Source of the DNA: Providencia heimbachae ATCC 35613
Lineage (GTDB): Bacteria; Pseudomonadota; Gammaproteobacteria; Enterobacterales; Enterobacteriaceae
Direction: 5' to 3'
Assembly: GCF_001655055.1 (NCBI RefSeq)
Contig: NZ_LXEW01000011.1
Location: 62,001-126,000 of the forward strand
Length of the DNA: 64,000 nucleotides
The position numbers and the translations under genes were made by a program. Under the pieces are notes generated by a model. That model saw only the letters and a list, made by a program, of their open reading frames with translations. It was not told where the DNA came from and did not search any database. Shown one piece after another: positions 54,184 through 63,668 of this stretch; the stretch's first letter is position 1, and each line of letters starts with the position of its first letter.

Positions 54184-56259
54184 ATGTATTTCAAACACCA
54201 TCCACTCACCATAGCGTTACTCAGTACAATTACAGCAACATTACCCATTTCTAGCGCATTTGCAAAAACAGAAAATAATGAAGTTCCCGATACTTTAGTT
54301 GTTAGTGCTCAAGCACTTAAAGTGAATACTTCACTTCAAGAAACACCAAAATCTGTTTCAATTATTTCACAGCAAGAGCTCGAAACTCGCGCGCCTCAAA
54401 AATTAGATGAAGCCCTACGCTATACCTCTGGTGTGGTTGCACAACCTTTTGGCGCAGATAATGACACTGATTGGTTTAAAATTCGTGGCTTCGATGCCGC
54501 AACTTACTTAGATAACAGCCGCCTATTTCGTGATGGTTACTATACTTGGCTATTGGAACCTTATGGTTTTGAACGTATCGAGGTTGTAAAAGGTGCCTCT
54601 GCGGTATTATTCGGTGAATCAACGCCGGGTGGAGCCGTTAATGTTGTGACTAAAAAGCCACTATTTACCCCTAAAGGCGAAGTCTTTCTTGAGGCTGGAA
54701 ATAATGATCAGCGTGGGTTTGGTTTTGATGTTACGGGTAATGCTAACGATGAAGGCAATGTTCGTTACCGCCTAGTCGGGACCATGAAAAAAGGGGATGG
54801 TGAATTAAAACATACGGATAATGAACGTATTTACCTTGCGCCTAGTTTAGCTATCGATCTCTCTGACGATACAATGCTAACCCTAATGGGTACCTATTTA
54901 CATGATGATGGAACACCAACAAACCCATTCTTCCCTGCAGCAGGGACTTCCATTAAATCACCTTTTGGTAAAATTAAACCCTCGACTAATTTAGGCGAAC
55001 CTGACTACGATAAATATAAACGCAATCAGCTATCCGCAGGCTACCTGCTTGAGCACAGTTTTAATGATACTTGGCGCTTTTCCCAACGTTTAAATTATGG
55101 CTATAACAAACTCACCTTACGCAGTGTTTATGCTTTTCCAAATGCAGATACCTCTGCAACTGAATTAAGCCGTGGTGTGGTTTTTCGTGATGGAAAAAAC
55201 CAAAGTATCACCTTTGATAATAATGTCGTCGGTGAATGGGATTCAGAACGCTTCGAACACACCTTATTAGCCGGTGTTGAATTACAATATCACCAAACAA
55301 AAGGGGCTGAACAAGACAGTTTTGCATTTACCCCCATTAATCCATGGAATCCTATTTACGGCAAATACAACCCTATCGATCCTGCAAATAACATCAACCG
55401 TACCATCGATAAAACACAATCTAGTCTCTATTCCCAATACCAAGTGAAATTTGATAGTCAGTGGATTGGTGTGGCGGGGCTTCGTTATGATTGGGTCAAA
55501 ACAGAAAATAAAAATAAAACTAATCATATCAATAAATCACGTAACGATGGTGAGTTTAGCCTGAATACTGGTGTTATGTATCTAGCCGATAATGGGCTAT
55601 CACCTTACGCCAGTTATTCACAATCTTTTGAAGTTATGAGCACTCTCGATTCGGCAACGGGTGAATTATATGACCCACTAAAAGGTGAGCAATTTGAGCT
55701 TGGCGTAAAATATACACCTGACTATTTTGATGGGTATATTAATGTCGCATGGTTCGATATTGAGCAAAAAAATGCGTTAGTGACCAATCCAAAGACATCT
55801 GTAGCAACTCAGACAGGAAAAGTCACTTCCACCGGTATTGAAATTGAGGCCGTTGCTCAACTCACTGATAACTTTAATATACAAAGCGCCTATACCTATA
55901 CCAAAGCGAAAACGGATAACACTGGAGGACAAGGTAAAAAACAAGCGGGATTAATTCCAATGCATATGGCTTCTGCTTGGGCAAATTACACGATCCCACT
56001 GACTAATACACAAGAAATCACACTAGGTTCGGGCGTTCGATATTTAGGTCAATCAAAAGATAACCCCGCCAGCAGCAACCGCTCAGTTGCTAGTGCGACA
56101 CTTTGGGATGCAGCGGCAACCTATAAATTAAACAAACAATGGCAATTACAATTAAACGTAAATAATTTACTGAATAAAGAGTATATTTCCGCGTGCGATT
56201 ATTATTGCTACTACGGTCAATCCCGTTCAGTGGTTATCCAAACTAAATATAATTGGTAA
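54184..56259 (+). CDS. TonB-dependent siderophore receptor (hydroxamate type)
   Basis: A 691-residue outer-membrane receptor. A signal peptide (ALLSTITATLPISSAFA) is followed by a TonB-box-like DTLVVSAQ, the plug domain (about residues 45-160, with KSVSIISQQELETRAP, FKIRGFDAATYLDN and the ERIEVVKGASAVLFGESTPGGAVNVVTKKP signature parts), and a 22-strand barrel ending in aromatic YNW. The late paired cysteines in YISACDYYCYYG recall FhuA/FoxA-type hydroxamate receptors. It leads an operon with fhuC-, fhuD- and fhuB-like genes, so it probably takes up a ferric hydroxamate. A GTG four codons upstream is an alternative start. Confidence 0.88.
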   Translation: MYFKHHPLTIALLSTITATLPISSAFAKTENNEVPDTLVVSAQALKVNTSLQETPKSVSIISQQELETRAPQKLDEALRYTSGVVAQPFGADNDTDWFKIRGFDAATYLDNSRLFRDGYYTWLLEPYGFERIEVVKGASAVLFGESTPGGAVNVVTKKPLFTPKGEVFLEAGNNDQRGFGFDVTGNANDEGNVRYRLVGTMKKGDGELKHTDNERIYLAPSLAIDLSDDTMLTLMGTYLHDDGTPTNPFFPAAGTSIKSPFGKIKPSTNLGEPDYDKYKRNQLSAGYLLEHSFNDTWRFSQRLNYGYNKLTLRSVYAFPNADTSATELSRGVVFRDGKNQSITFDNNVVGEWDSERFEHTLLAGVELQYHQTKGAEQDSFAFTPINPWNPIYGKYNPIDPANNINRTIDKTQSSLYSQYQVKFDSQWIGVAGLRYDWVKTENKNKTNHINKSRNDGEFSLNTGVMYLADNGLSPYASYSQSFEVMSTLDSATGELYDPLKGEQFELGVKYTPDYFDGYINVAWFDIEQKNALVTNPKTSVATQTGKVTSTGIEIEAVAQLTDNFNIQSAYTYTKAKTDNTGGQGKKQAGLIPMHMASAWANYTIPLTNTQEITLGSGVRYLGQSKDNPASSNRSVASATLWDAAATYKLNKQWQLQLNVNNLLNKEYISACDYYCYYGQSRSVVIQTKYNW

Positions 56260-56267
56260 GACATTTT

Positions 56268-56294
56268 GCCGCGCAATCATCAAGTATGCGCGGC
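56268..56294 (+). terminator. Intercistronic hairpin between receptor and fhuC
   Basis: A perfect eight-bp GC-rich stem GCCGCGCA/TGCGCGGC with an 11-base loop in the 61-base receptor-fhuC gap. No strong T tract follows, so it is more likely a partial attenuator or mRNA stabiliser that raises receptor over transporter expression. Confidence 0.6.
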
Positions 56295-56320
56295 ACTTTC
56301 ATTTATTGAGATAGATTTTT

Positions 56321-57097
56321 ATGTTTGAACTTAGTGATATTCATATTGTTCGTGATGGACGCGCTATTTTGTCTATTCCATCGCTGACATTACCCACAAC
56401 AGAGTTGACTGTTGTACTAGGACATAATGGCTCCGGTAAATCGACTTTAGTTAATTTACTTGCAGGTCAATCAACGCCAGACCAAGGACGAGTCACGCTT
56501 GATGGAAAAAACCTTGCCCGTTATAACCAAAAAATGCTTGCTAGGCAACTCGCTTTTTTACCTCAAAAACTACCTGCATCTGCGGGTTTGTCTGTTCGTG
56601 AGTTAGTTCGTTTAGGCCGTTTTCCTTGGCGAGGCACTTTTGGCCGCTGGCATCATGATGACAATTCGATTGTCAACCAATCCATGGGCAAAGCGGGTGT
56701 TACTGCTTTTGCTGACACCCTTGCGGATAATTTATCCGGCGGTGAGCGCCAGCGTGCTTGGGTTGCCATGTTACTCGCGCAGCAATCCCCTGTATTGATT
56801 TTAGATGAGCCGACCTCGGCACTCGACATTCACCACCAATATCAATTGATGAATTTATTAAGTGAATTAAATAAAACACAGCACGTTGGGATCATCGTGA
56901 TCTTGCATGACCTCAACCTTGCCTTACAGTATGCCTCCCATATTATCGCCTTGAAAAAAGGTGAAATAGCGTTTGAAGGTGAAGCAAGCATACTCAGTGA
57001 TGAACAACGTCTTTCTGACCTATATGAAACACGCGTTAAACTTATAGACCACCCAGAGCCCTTAAATCACCGAAAAGTGGCGGTCATATGCGACTAA
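56321..57097 (+). CDS. fhuC: Ferric hydroxamate ABC transporter ATPase FhuC
   Basis: A 258-residue ABC ATPase. Walker A is GHNGSGKST (about residues 35-43), Q-loop FLPQKLPASAG, the iron-siderophore-family RLGRFPWRG, signature LSGGERQR and Walker B VLILDEPTSALD with ILHDLN switch histidine. It energises uptake of ferric hydroxamates through the FhuB permease. It overlaps the fhuD-like gene by ten bases. Confidence 0.9.
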   Translation: MFELSDIHIVRDGRAILSIPSLTLPTTELTVVLGHNGSGKSTLVNLLAGQSTPDQGRVTLDGKNLARYNQKMLARQLAFLPQKLPASAGLSVRELVRLGRFPWRGTFGRWHHDDNSIVNQSMGKAGVTAFADTLADNLSGGERQRAWVAMLLAQQSPVLILDEPTSALDIHHQYQLMNLLSELNKTQHVGIIVILHDLNLALQYASHIIALKKGEIAFEGEASILSDEQRLSDLYETRVKLIDHPEPLNHRKVAVICD

Positions 57098-58011
57098 TTC
57101 ACGCCTCGTTTAACACTTTAATTATTGTAATTTCATTGCTATTTACTTCGTTTAGCTTTGCTGAGATCAGGATTAATGATGATAACGGCGCTCAAACATT
57201 TACCACAGTGCCGAAACGTGTCATCACACTTGATTGGGACTTATTGGAACAGGTTTTATCCCTTGATATCATCCCCATTGGCGCAACTGAGGTAGACAGT
57301 TACAACCAATGGGTAGTAGCGCCAATAGCGCCTAAAACAATACAGGAAGTGGGGACTCGTGCAGAGCCTAACCTTGAAAAAATCGCCTCGTTAAAGCCCG
57401 ATGTAATCCTTGCCAGCAGTTCGCAACAAGATCTCATTCCTTTATTAGAGCAAATAGCACCAGTGGTTTATTTAACCAATTTTTCAGCACAAGATGATGC
57501 TGCCCTCGTCGCCATTCGCCATTTTAAAACCTTATCAATACTGTTCGGTAAAGAGTCGTTGGCAGAAACTAAATTGATGCAACTTGATAAACAATTTGCC
57601 CAGTTAAAAACCAAATTAGCGCAATATTATCCCGAAAATACTGAAGTTACAGTAATTCGATTTTCAACATTAACCTCGGTGTTCCTTCCGACTGAAAATG
57701 CGAGCTTAAATTATGTATTGCAGCGTTTAGGCTTGAAACCCGCGATAAGATTAGCGCCTCGTCCTTGGGGGATCACTCAACGACGAATTAATGAACTACA
57801 CTCTATTAACGATGGTTATGTTTTATTTTTGCGTCCCTTTCCTGATGAAAAAAATTTAGTGAGTGCTCGCTTATGGCAAGCCATGCCATTTGTGCAAAAT
57901 CATCATGTAAATGGGGTTGCACCTGCATGGAACTATGGCGGGGTATATTCATTACAGCGTATGGCACAAGCGATCACGGATAGCCTACTGGAGATTGCAC
58001 CAGCGCCATGA
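57088..58011 (+). CDS. fhuD: Ferric hydroxamate periplasmic binding protein FhuD
   Basis: A 307-residue class III periplasmic binding protein. A signal peptide (TLIIVISLLFTSFSFA) precedes the mature domain, with VPKRVITLDWDLLEQVLSLDIIPIGA near residues 38-63, KPDVILASSS and a late GGVYSLQRMAQAI. It captures the ferric siderophore and delivers it to FhuB. It overlaps both neighbours, fhuC by ten and fhuB by four bases, so the three are translationally coupled. Confidence 0.89.
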   Translation: MRLIHASFNTLIIVISLLFTSFSFAEIRINDDNGAQTFTTVPKRVITLDWDLLEQVLSLDIIPIGATEVDSYNQWVVAPIAPKTIQEVGTRAEPNLEKIASLKPDVILASSSQQDLIPLLEQIAPVVYLTNFSAQDDAALVAIRHFKTLSILFGKESLAETKLMQLDKQFAQLKTKLAQYYPENTEVTVIRFSTLTSVFLPTENASLNYVLQRLGLKPAIRLAPRPWGITQRRINELHSINDGYVLFLRPFPDEKNLVSARLWQAMPFVQNHHVNGVAPAWNYGGVYSLQRMAQAITDSLLEIAPAP

Positions 58012-59987
58012 AAATAAAAACACTCTTTCTTATTATCTTATTGCTGATGTTACTCGCAATTTGCAACCTTCAACTTGAGCAAGGACTTTCTCTTAATCAG
58101 CAAATTCAGTTAATTTTCACACCAGAAACCGCTCAGAGTTTTCCCGCTGTATTTTATTTGTATGGTCAACTTCCTCGCTTAGTCATCGCAATTTTAGTCG
58201 GTGCAACATTAGGCTTGGTCGGAAGTTTAATGCAACAACTGACTCAAAATAATTTAACGTCGCCTCTCACTTTAGGTACGTCTTCGGGTGCTTGGCTTGG
58301 TTTAGTGATCCTTTCTATTAGCTTTTCCGATTTAAGTGCAGATTTTGCACCACTCGTCGCGATGGCTGGCGGATTATTGGCTTTTATCTTTGTTATTTTG
58401 ATCACTGGGCTACGTAATATGACGGGCTTACCGCTGATCGTTTCAGGAATGGTTGTCAATATTCTACTTGGGGCGATTGCAACCGCATTGATCACCTTAA
58501 ATAGCCAGTTTGCTCAAAATATCTTTATGTGGGGCGCTGGCGATTTAACACAAGATGGCTGGTCAGTCGTCATCCAGCTATTACCGCAATTACTACCTGC
58601 GTTATTTATTATTGCTGCTGCTCCGCGCATTTTAACTGTATTACGCTTAGGTCATGAAGGCGCACAAGCAAGAGGCTTATCCGTCCTCCCCGTTTTTATT
58701 CTCTTTATGGTATTAGCGACTTGGTTAGTTGCCGCAGTAATAAGTAGTATTGGTATCATTGGCTTTATTGGCTTATTAGCTCCCAATATCGTCAGAGTTT
58801 TCGGCGCAAGAACAGCGTTGGGTGAATTACTCGCTAGTGCCTTACTTGGTGCACTACTTTTGCTCTTTGCCGATACCTTAGCCATTGCTCTTAGCCAATG
58901 GTTACATTCCGTTATTCCAACGGGTGTCATGGCAGCGGCTATCGGTGCACCAGCATTAATTGCCTTCAGCCGCCGCAGCTTTAAAGCGCAAGATCAACTC
59001 ACCTTAGTATTAAAACCCATCATTCAACCTAAATGGCTATACCGCGCAGCAGCTATCACCATTATTATTTTATTGGTTGGTATGACGTTAATGACATTCC
59101 TACAACGCACTGAAACCTCATTTATTTGGCAATTACCTGAATCCTTTCAATGGGCGCTTCGTTGGCCTCGGCTATTAACTGCTTTAATGGCGGGGATTGC
59201 ACTTGCCATTGCAGGTACTCTTTTACAACGGTTAATTTATAACCCATTGGCTAGCCCGGATATTCTGGGTGTGTCATCAGGGGCAACGGTCAGTTTAATC
59301 ATGGTGAGCATGCTATTAGGTACGACTATCCAAACATCATTATGGGGAGTTGCTCTGCTTGGTAGCTTATTTGTTTTAGCCCTCTTATTACTATTAGGAC
59401 GACGACACCAATTTGCCCCAGCGAGTTTAATTCTGATTGGTATTTCACTCACCGCATGCCTTGAAGCATTTGTTCAATTTTTTCTGGCACAAGGAACACT
59501 GAGTAATTATCGTATTTTACTGTGGCTTTCAGGTTCCACCTATCGAGTCAATAGCCAGCAATCTCGGTTATTCGCTACCGCGATTATAATATTGGTTATC
59601 CTAACCTTGTCACTTCACCGTTGGCTGACGCTACTCAGTATTGGACGCGCTTTTTCTCAAGCTCGCGGCCTACACGCTGGCCGTGCCACGATGTTATTAC
59701 TCGGATTGGTCGCATTATTATGTGCTCTCGTCACAGCAACGGTAGGGCCTTTAGCCTTTATTGGCCTAGTCGCACCGCATATGGCCGCGCTTCTTGGCGC
59801 CCAGAAAGTAAAGTCGCAACTTATTTTTGGTGGCTTATTAGGCGCAACGTTGATGGTTTGGGCTGATGGGTTGGGACAAATGGTTATCTACCCTTCCCAA
59901 ATTGCGGCGGGAACATTAGTCGCTATCCTTGGTGGAAGCTATTTCCTTATTCTCATGATGATTAATCGATTTAGATCGGCAAACTAA
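58008..59987 (+). CDS. fhuB: Ferric hydroxamate ABC transporter double permease FhuB
   Basis: A 659-residue fused permease, as expected for FhuB, which joins two BtuC/FecD-like halves. The first half has LRVIAILVGATLGLVGSLMQ-like and PLTLGTSSGAWLG segments and GFIGLLAPNIVR. The second repeats RLLTALMAGIALAIAGTLLQ, SPDILGVSSGATVS and GPLAFIGLVAPHMAALLG. About twenty membrane helices are predicted. The double length distinguishes it from single-domain siderophore permeases. It ends the operon, followed by a hairpin. Confidence 0.92.
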   Translation: MKIKTLFLIILLLMLLAICNLQLEQGLSLNQQIQLIFTPETAQSFPAVFYLYGQLPRLVIAILVGATLGLVGSLMQQLTQNNLTSPLTLGTSSGAWLGLVILSISFSDLSADFAPLVAMAGGLLAFIFVILITGLRNMTGLPLIVSGMVVNILLGAIATALITLNSQFAQNIFMWGAGDLTQDGWSVVIQLLPQLLPALFIIAAAPRILTVLRLGHEGAQARGLSVLPVFILFMVLATWLVAAVISSIGIIGFIGLLAPNIVRVFGARTALGELLASALLGALLLLFADTLAIALSQWLHSVIPTGVMAAAIGAPALIAFSRRSFKAQDQLTLVLKPIIQPKWLYRAAAITIIILLVGMTLMTFLQRTETSFIWQLPESFQWALRWPRLLTALMAGIALAIAGTLLQRLIYNPLASPDILGVSSGATVSLIMVSMLLGTTIQTSLWGVALLGSLFVLALLLLLGRRHQFAPASLILIGISLTACLEAFVQFFLAQGTLSNYRILLWLSGSTYRVNSQQSRLFATAIIILVILTLSLHRWLTLLSIGRAFSQARGLHAGRATMLLLGLVALLCALVTATVGPLAFIGLVAPHMAALLGAQKVKSQLIFGGLLGATLMVWADGLGQMVIYPSQIAAGTLVAILGGSYFLILMMINRFRSAN

Positions 59988-59993
59988 ACTCAA

Positions 59994-60025
59994 AACGCCT
60001 TCTGGTATATGAAACAGAAGGCGTT
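59994..60025. terminator. Terminator between convergent fhuB and map
   Basis: A perfect 11-bp stem AACGCCTTCTG/CAGAAGGCGTT with a ten-base loop, between convergent genes. Confidence 0.8.
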
Positions 60026-60049
60026 ATTTAATGCTTATTTTCAATTTAA

Positions 60050-60820
60050 TTATTTTTCTTCATCACGTAGCGTTAAAACTTCATAACCCGCTTTAGTGAC
60101 TAAAATTGTGTGCTCAGATTGCGCTGACAGTTTTTTGTCACGAGTGACCACTGTCCAGCCATCTTTTTTAGTTTTAATCTTCATGCCGCCTTGGTTGATC
60201 ATAGGCTCGATCGTAAATGTCATCCCTTCTTTTAATTCGACACCTTTCCCTCGGACACCATAATGTAATACTTGAGGGTCTTCATGCATCTCACGGCCAA
60301 TGCCATGACCACAATATTCACGAACCACGCTGTACCCATTAGACTCCGCGTAATGTTGAATAGCAGAACCAATATCGCCAAGCGTCGCTCCCGGCTTAAC
60401 TTGTTTTATCCCTTCCCACATTGCGATATAAGTGTCTTTCACCAATTTCTTCGCTAAAGGAGAAGCCTCTGGCATCACATACATTTTGCTTGAATCAGCA
60501 ATAAAACCATTTTTTTCCAATGTAATATCTACATTGATAATGTCTTTTGCTTTTAAAAATTCATCGGCTTTTGGCACACCATGGCAAACAACTTCATTAA
60601 GTGAAGTATTTAATACATATTGATAGCCATATTGCCCTTTACTTGCAGGACGTGCTTCGAGTTCATTAACAATATAACTTTCAACTTTATCGTTAATTTC
60701 CATAGTTGAAATACCAGGAAGTATTATTGAATCTAACATTTTAAAAACACGGGCTAATAATCGACCTGACTCCCGCATCAGTTCAATTTCGTCAGCGGTT
60801 TTGATTGTTATATTACTCAT
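60050..60820 (-). CDS. map: Type I methionine aminopeptidase, accessory copy
   Basis: A 256-residue type I methionyl aminopeptidase with the five metal ligands in place: DITLEKNGFIADSSKM (two Asp), GHGIGREMHEDP (His), TFTIEPMI (Glu) and SEHTILV (Glu), plus the substrate histidine in VCHGVP. It is not beside rpsB, so it is probably a second copy rather than the essential one. It overlaps the upstream ParD-like gene by eight bases, so the two are coupled. The enzyme removes N-terminal methionine from nascent chains. Confidence 0.9.
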   Translation of the reverse strand: MSNITIKTADEIELMRESGRLLARVFKMLDSIILPGISTMEINDKVESYIVNELEARPASKGQYGYQYVLNTSLNEVVCHGVPKADEFLKAKDIINVDITLEKNGFIADSSKMYVMPEASPLAKKLVKDTYIAMWEGIKQVKPGATLGDIGSAIQHYAESNGYSVVREYCGHGIGREMHEDPQVLHYGVRGKGVELKEGMTFTIEPMINQGGMKIKTKKDGWTVVTRDKKLSAQSEHTILVTKAGYEVLTLRDEEK

Positions 60821-61019
60821 GAGTTCTCACTTTTTGTTCAATACGTTCTTTCTCAAGCATTTGATTGATTAACATAGTAAATGTCTTATCCGGGTTTAAC
60901 TCCGCTTGCATCCCTATTTTTATCCAAAATTCAGCTTGCGAATTGATCGAACGTGACATAACTTGGCTTGCGTAGCGCAAATAATCATGCAGTTCATCTG
61001 AAATCTTTACTATTCCCAA
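60813..61019 (-). CDS. ParD-like small protein coupled to methionine aminopeptidase
   Basis: A 68-residue protein whose GIVKISDELHDYLRYASQVMSRSINSQAEFWIKIG resembles the ribbon-helix-helix ParD-like family. Such DNA-binding proteins are usually antitoxins, but here the partner is a methionine aminopeptidase and no toxin is present. TTG at 61019 is favoured because a G-rich ribosome site precedes it. An ATG at 61034 would add five residues. The stop overlaps the map start. It might autoregulate the operon, which is inference. Confidence 0.75.
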   Translation of the reverse strand: MGIVKISDELHDYLRYASQVMSRSINSQAEFWIKIGMQAELNPDKTFTMLINQMLEKERIEQKVRTHE

Positions 61020-61313
61020 AACATCCCCCAACATACAAAATGCATATAATCCATATATAGATCATATAACATTGGTATAATGATGGGTAGCCAAATGCGC
61101 CTGGATAGCACAAATCAATATTAACCTTCCTTTTAAGCCAAAATTAACTTTCTTAAGTTGAATACGCCGTCAAAGTATTTTTTATTTTAATGCGTTATCT
61201 TAAGGAGATAGTCAGCCTAATGGCTATCGATTTACGAGATATACCCTATAAATTTATCTGCATAGAAAATTCCATTACAGCATAAACTCAATAAATAAGA
61301 GCTGGAGAAATAC

Positions 61314-61748
61314 ATGTATAAAAAGATTTTAGTCCCCATTGATATTACAGAGAAAAGCTTAGCGAATTTAGTGTTATCCCATATTCAGTACCTTGCTGAA
61401 TATGAAAAATCACACATTCATTTTCTTGCTGTTATTCCTACAGTACCTTTTTATACGACGATGGGATTTGGCTTCGCGGAAAAAGCCGATAGCGAACAAG
61501 AGAATGTGACGAAAAAGCTAACAGAAATTATTGAGGAATTTAAAATCCCTGAGGGTAAATATAGCGCTCAAGTAGTCATGGGAACGCCGCGGGATGAAAT
61601 CTTACGGGTATCCGATGAAATCTCTGCAGACTTAATTGTAATTGGCTCAAGACGTCCAGGTATGGCGACCTATTTCTTAGGATCAACTGCATCAATGATT
61701 ATCCAAAACTCCAAAATTTCAGTCCTAACCGTGCGTTGCCCTCAGTAA
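61314..61748 (+). CDS. uspF: Universal stress protein UspF-like
   Basis: A 144-residue universal stress protein. KKILVPIDITEKS opens the Rossmann-like fold, and the ATP-binding pattern VMGTPRDEILRVS with VIGSRRPGMATYFLGSTAS is intact. The HFLAVIPTVPFYTTMGFGFAE region is characteristic of the UspF/UspG branch. It is expected to bind nucleotide and accumulate under starvation or oxidative stress. GCTGGAG precedes the ATG. It stands alone with its own terminator. Confidence 0.88.
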   Translation: MYKKILVPIDITEKSLANLVLSHIQYLAEYEKSHIHFLAVIPTVPFYTTMGFGFAEKADSEQENVTKKLTEIIEEFKIPEGKYSAQVVMGTPRDEILRVSDEISADLIVIGSRRPGMATYFLGSTASMIIQNSKISVLTVRCPQ

Positions 61749-61755
61749 GCTATTA

Positions 61756-61791
61756 AATAAAGGGAATTCATCGCAATGAATTCCCTTTATT
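61756..61791 (+). terminator. Terminator of uspF
   Basis: A perfect 16-bp stem (61756-61771 with 61776-61791) with a four-base loop CGCA, directly after the stop. Confidence 0.8.
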
Positions 61792-61939
61792 CTTAATAAG
61801 AAGCATAAAAAAGATTTTTCTTTGTTATTGTTTTAACTCGTAAATTACTGTAAAAACGCACTATTTTTAGTTACAAATACCCTTATTGCTGCTAATTTCT
61901 ATCATTAAGCTATTCTCTATTTTCCATTCAAGGGATCTA

Positions 61940-62371
61940 ATGAAAAAATATGTAATCGGTATTGGTATTGCCGTCATTGGCGTGTTAGCTGCGGTTCTTA
62001 TCGCTGTTGTCATGCTATTTTCCAACATGAAAGAAAAAGTAACGTCTCTTGTTGATCAGGTCAAATCCGGGGAATATGTTGAATTAGTTAAACAAAATAC
62101 CGAAAATTTAATTCCTGAATCATTAAAAAACTTACAGCCAATAGAAGATGGTAATAATCAATGTGAATATTTCTACCAAAAGGTAGATACCGCCATTGAA
62201 TATTTAAAAGACAATCCTGATATTACTGGCGCTGAAATCTATGCTGACCAATTAACTTCATTAAAAAATACTATTGAAAAAACGCCTTCAATCGTTAGAG
62301 ATACCGCCTGCGAAAAAGGAATATCGAGTTTAAATTATATTATTGAAACGATCGGACCCAATAAAGAATAA
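61940..62371 (+). CDS. Small membrane-anchored protein of unknown function
   Basis: A 143-residue protein with one N-terminal membrane helix (YVIGIGIAVIGVLAAVLIAVVMLF, about residues 4-27). A soluble alpha-helical domain follows, with two cysteines (NQCEYFYQK and DTACEKG) that could form a disulfide if the domain is periplasmic. Helices appear around 33-55, 70-90 and 98-135. The ATG at 61940 follows AGGG, and an upstream ATG at 61886 has no ribosome site. I do not recognise the family. It lies between uspF and yfaY. Confidence 0.7.
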   Translation: MKKYVIGIGIAVIGVLAAVLIAVVMLFSNMKEKVTSLVDQVKSGEYVELVKQNTENLIPESLKNLQPIEDGNNQCEYFYQKVDTAIEYLKDNPDITGAEIYADQLTSLKNTIEKTPSIVRDTACEKGISSLNYIIETIGPNKE

Positions 62372-62400
62372 ATTCCTTTACGATATTTTTTATTATTCAA

Positions 62401-62428
62401 ATATCGAGCTAATTAAATAGCTCGATAT
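62401..62428. terminator. Hairpin between convergent small membrane gene and yfaY
   Basis: A perfect 11-bp stem ATATCGAGCTA/TAGCTCGATAT with a six-base loop. Confidence 0.65.
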
Positions 62429-62468
62429 CTAAGATATTAAAAATATTTAGGTATCACAGTAAAATTTA

Positions 62469-63668
62469 TTATTCAGTTAAGGTTTCGGTTTGTACCAACC
62501 ACTCGTAATGACCAATGATATTACGCTCGCTTAACCAACGGGATAACATATCCAGCATTAGCATCACACTCACTTCTTGTTTTTCTTTTTTGCTATGATT
62601 ATTTGGTAAATATTGAACCCGCTGAGCATAACTATTATCAGGTGTAGAAAGTGCCAAAGCTAACTGACCATCATCTAAGCTACCAATAACCAAACCAATT
62701 TGTGCGTTTTGTTGTAGCGCAATAGTTTGTGCATATTTCATTAAGCTTTGCAGGTTTTGTTGAGGATTTTTTACAACAACTTCGCTGAAACACATCGGTA
62801 CATCAGCTGCATCCAAAGTCCAACTCAAAAGGCCTGCGCTAAATTGCTCACTTACCACAACATTCAACTGCCTTTCTTTAAGATGTTGACTAACCGCATT
62901 GGCTAGCCCATCTGTACCTTCAAAAACCAGATTATCGCCCACACCCTGCTTAATAATTTGCCAATGTTGTTCCATTTTTTCGCGTAATGAAGCGGGTCCA
63001 GTCAATTTTAATTCAATAATCGGCATTGAAGAACGATAGCCCAGCACACATCCTTGAGGGTGAATTAGGTTATCAAATTGTTTTGCTAAGCTACTTTCAC
63101 TGCGACCAAAACTGGTTAATCGTAAACAAACTGGCGGTTCCGGTAATGTATAGCGCTGTTGTATCCTAGGTATAATCTGTTGATTAATCATTACTTTAAA
63201 TTCAGAAGGTACACCTGGTGTAAAAAATAAGGTGCAATCATTAATCACTACAGAAAAACCACAGGCAGTACCAACAGGGTTATCGATCAGCTCTGCATTT
63301 TCAGGGAGCAAAGCTTGTTTACGGTTGGTTTCAGGCATAATTCTACCGCGAGCAGTAAAATAACGTTCCATCACCTCAATCCACTCAGTATGTTCCACTA
63401 ATGAAACACCCGACGCCATCGCCGCTGCTAACGCACTGAGGTCGTCACTTGTTGGTCCTAAACCACCGTTAACAATTAACACATCTGCATGACGACTACG
63501 TTCAAGAAAGATATCGACTAAATTGGTTAAATCATCACCAACCGTGGTTCGACAACTCAAAGGAAGCCCATGCTGAAAAAAACAATCCGCTAACCATGCT
63601 GCATTTGTGTCTACAATCTGTCCATGCAGCACTTCATCACCTGTACTTAGCATCTCAACAACTAACAT
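62469..63668 (-). CDS. yfaY: CinA-like protein YfaY
   Basis: A 399-residue CinA-family protein matching E. coli YfaY closely: LSTGDEVLHGQIVDTNAAWLAD (about residues 7-28), VNGGLGPTSDDLSALAAAMA (about 66-85), NPVGTACGF and FTPGVPSEFKVM. The N-terminal COG1058 (MoaB/MogA-like, ADP-ribose pyrophosphatase-type) domain is intact. The C-terminal CinA deamidase domain is degenerate, lacking the usual EStGG-like active-site stretch, as in YfaY. Its cellular role is unclear. Confidence 0.9.
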   Translation of the reverse strand: MLVVEMLSTGDEVLHGQIVDTNAAWLADCFFQHGLPLSCRTTVGDDLTNLVDIFLERSRHADVLIVNGGLGPTSDDLSALAAAMASGVSLVEHTEWIEVMERYFTARGRIMPETNRKQALLPENAELIDNPVGTACGFSVVINDCTLFFTPGVPSEFKVMINQQIIPRIQQRYTLPEPPVCLRLTSFGRSESSLAKQFDNLIHPQGCVLGYRSSMPIIELKLTGPASLREKMEQHWQIIKQGVGDNLVFEGTDGLANAVSQHLKERQLNVVVSEQFSAGLLSWTLDAADVPMCFSEVVVKNPQQNLQSLMKYAQTIALQQNAQIGLVIGSLDDGQLALALSTPDNSYAQRVQYLPNNHSKKEKQEVSVMLMLDMLSRWLSERNIIGHYEWLVQTETLTE

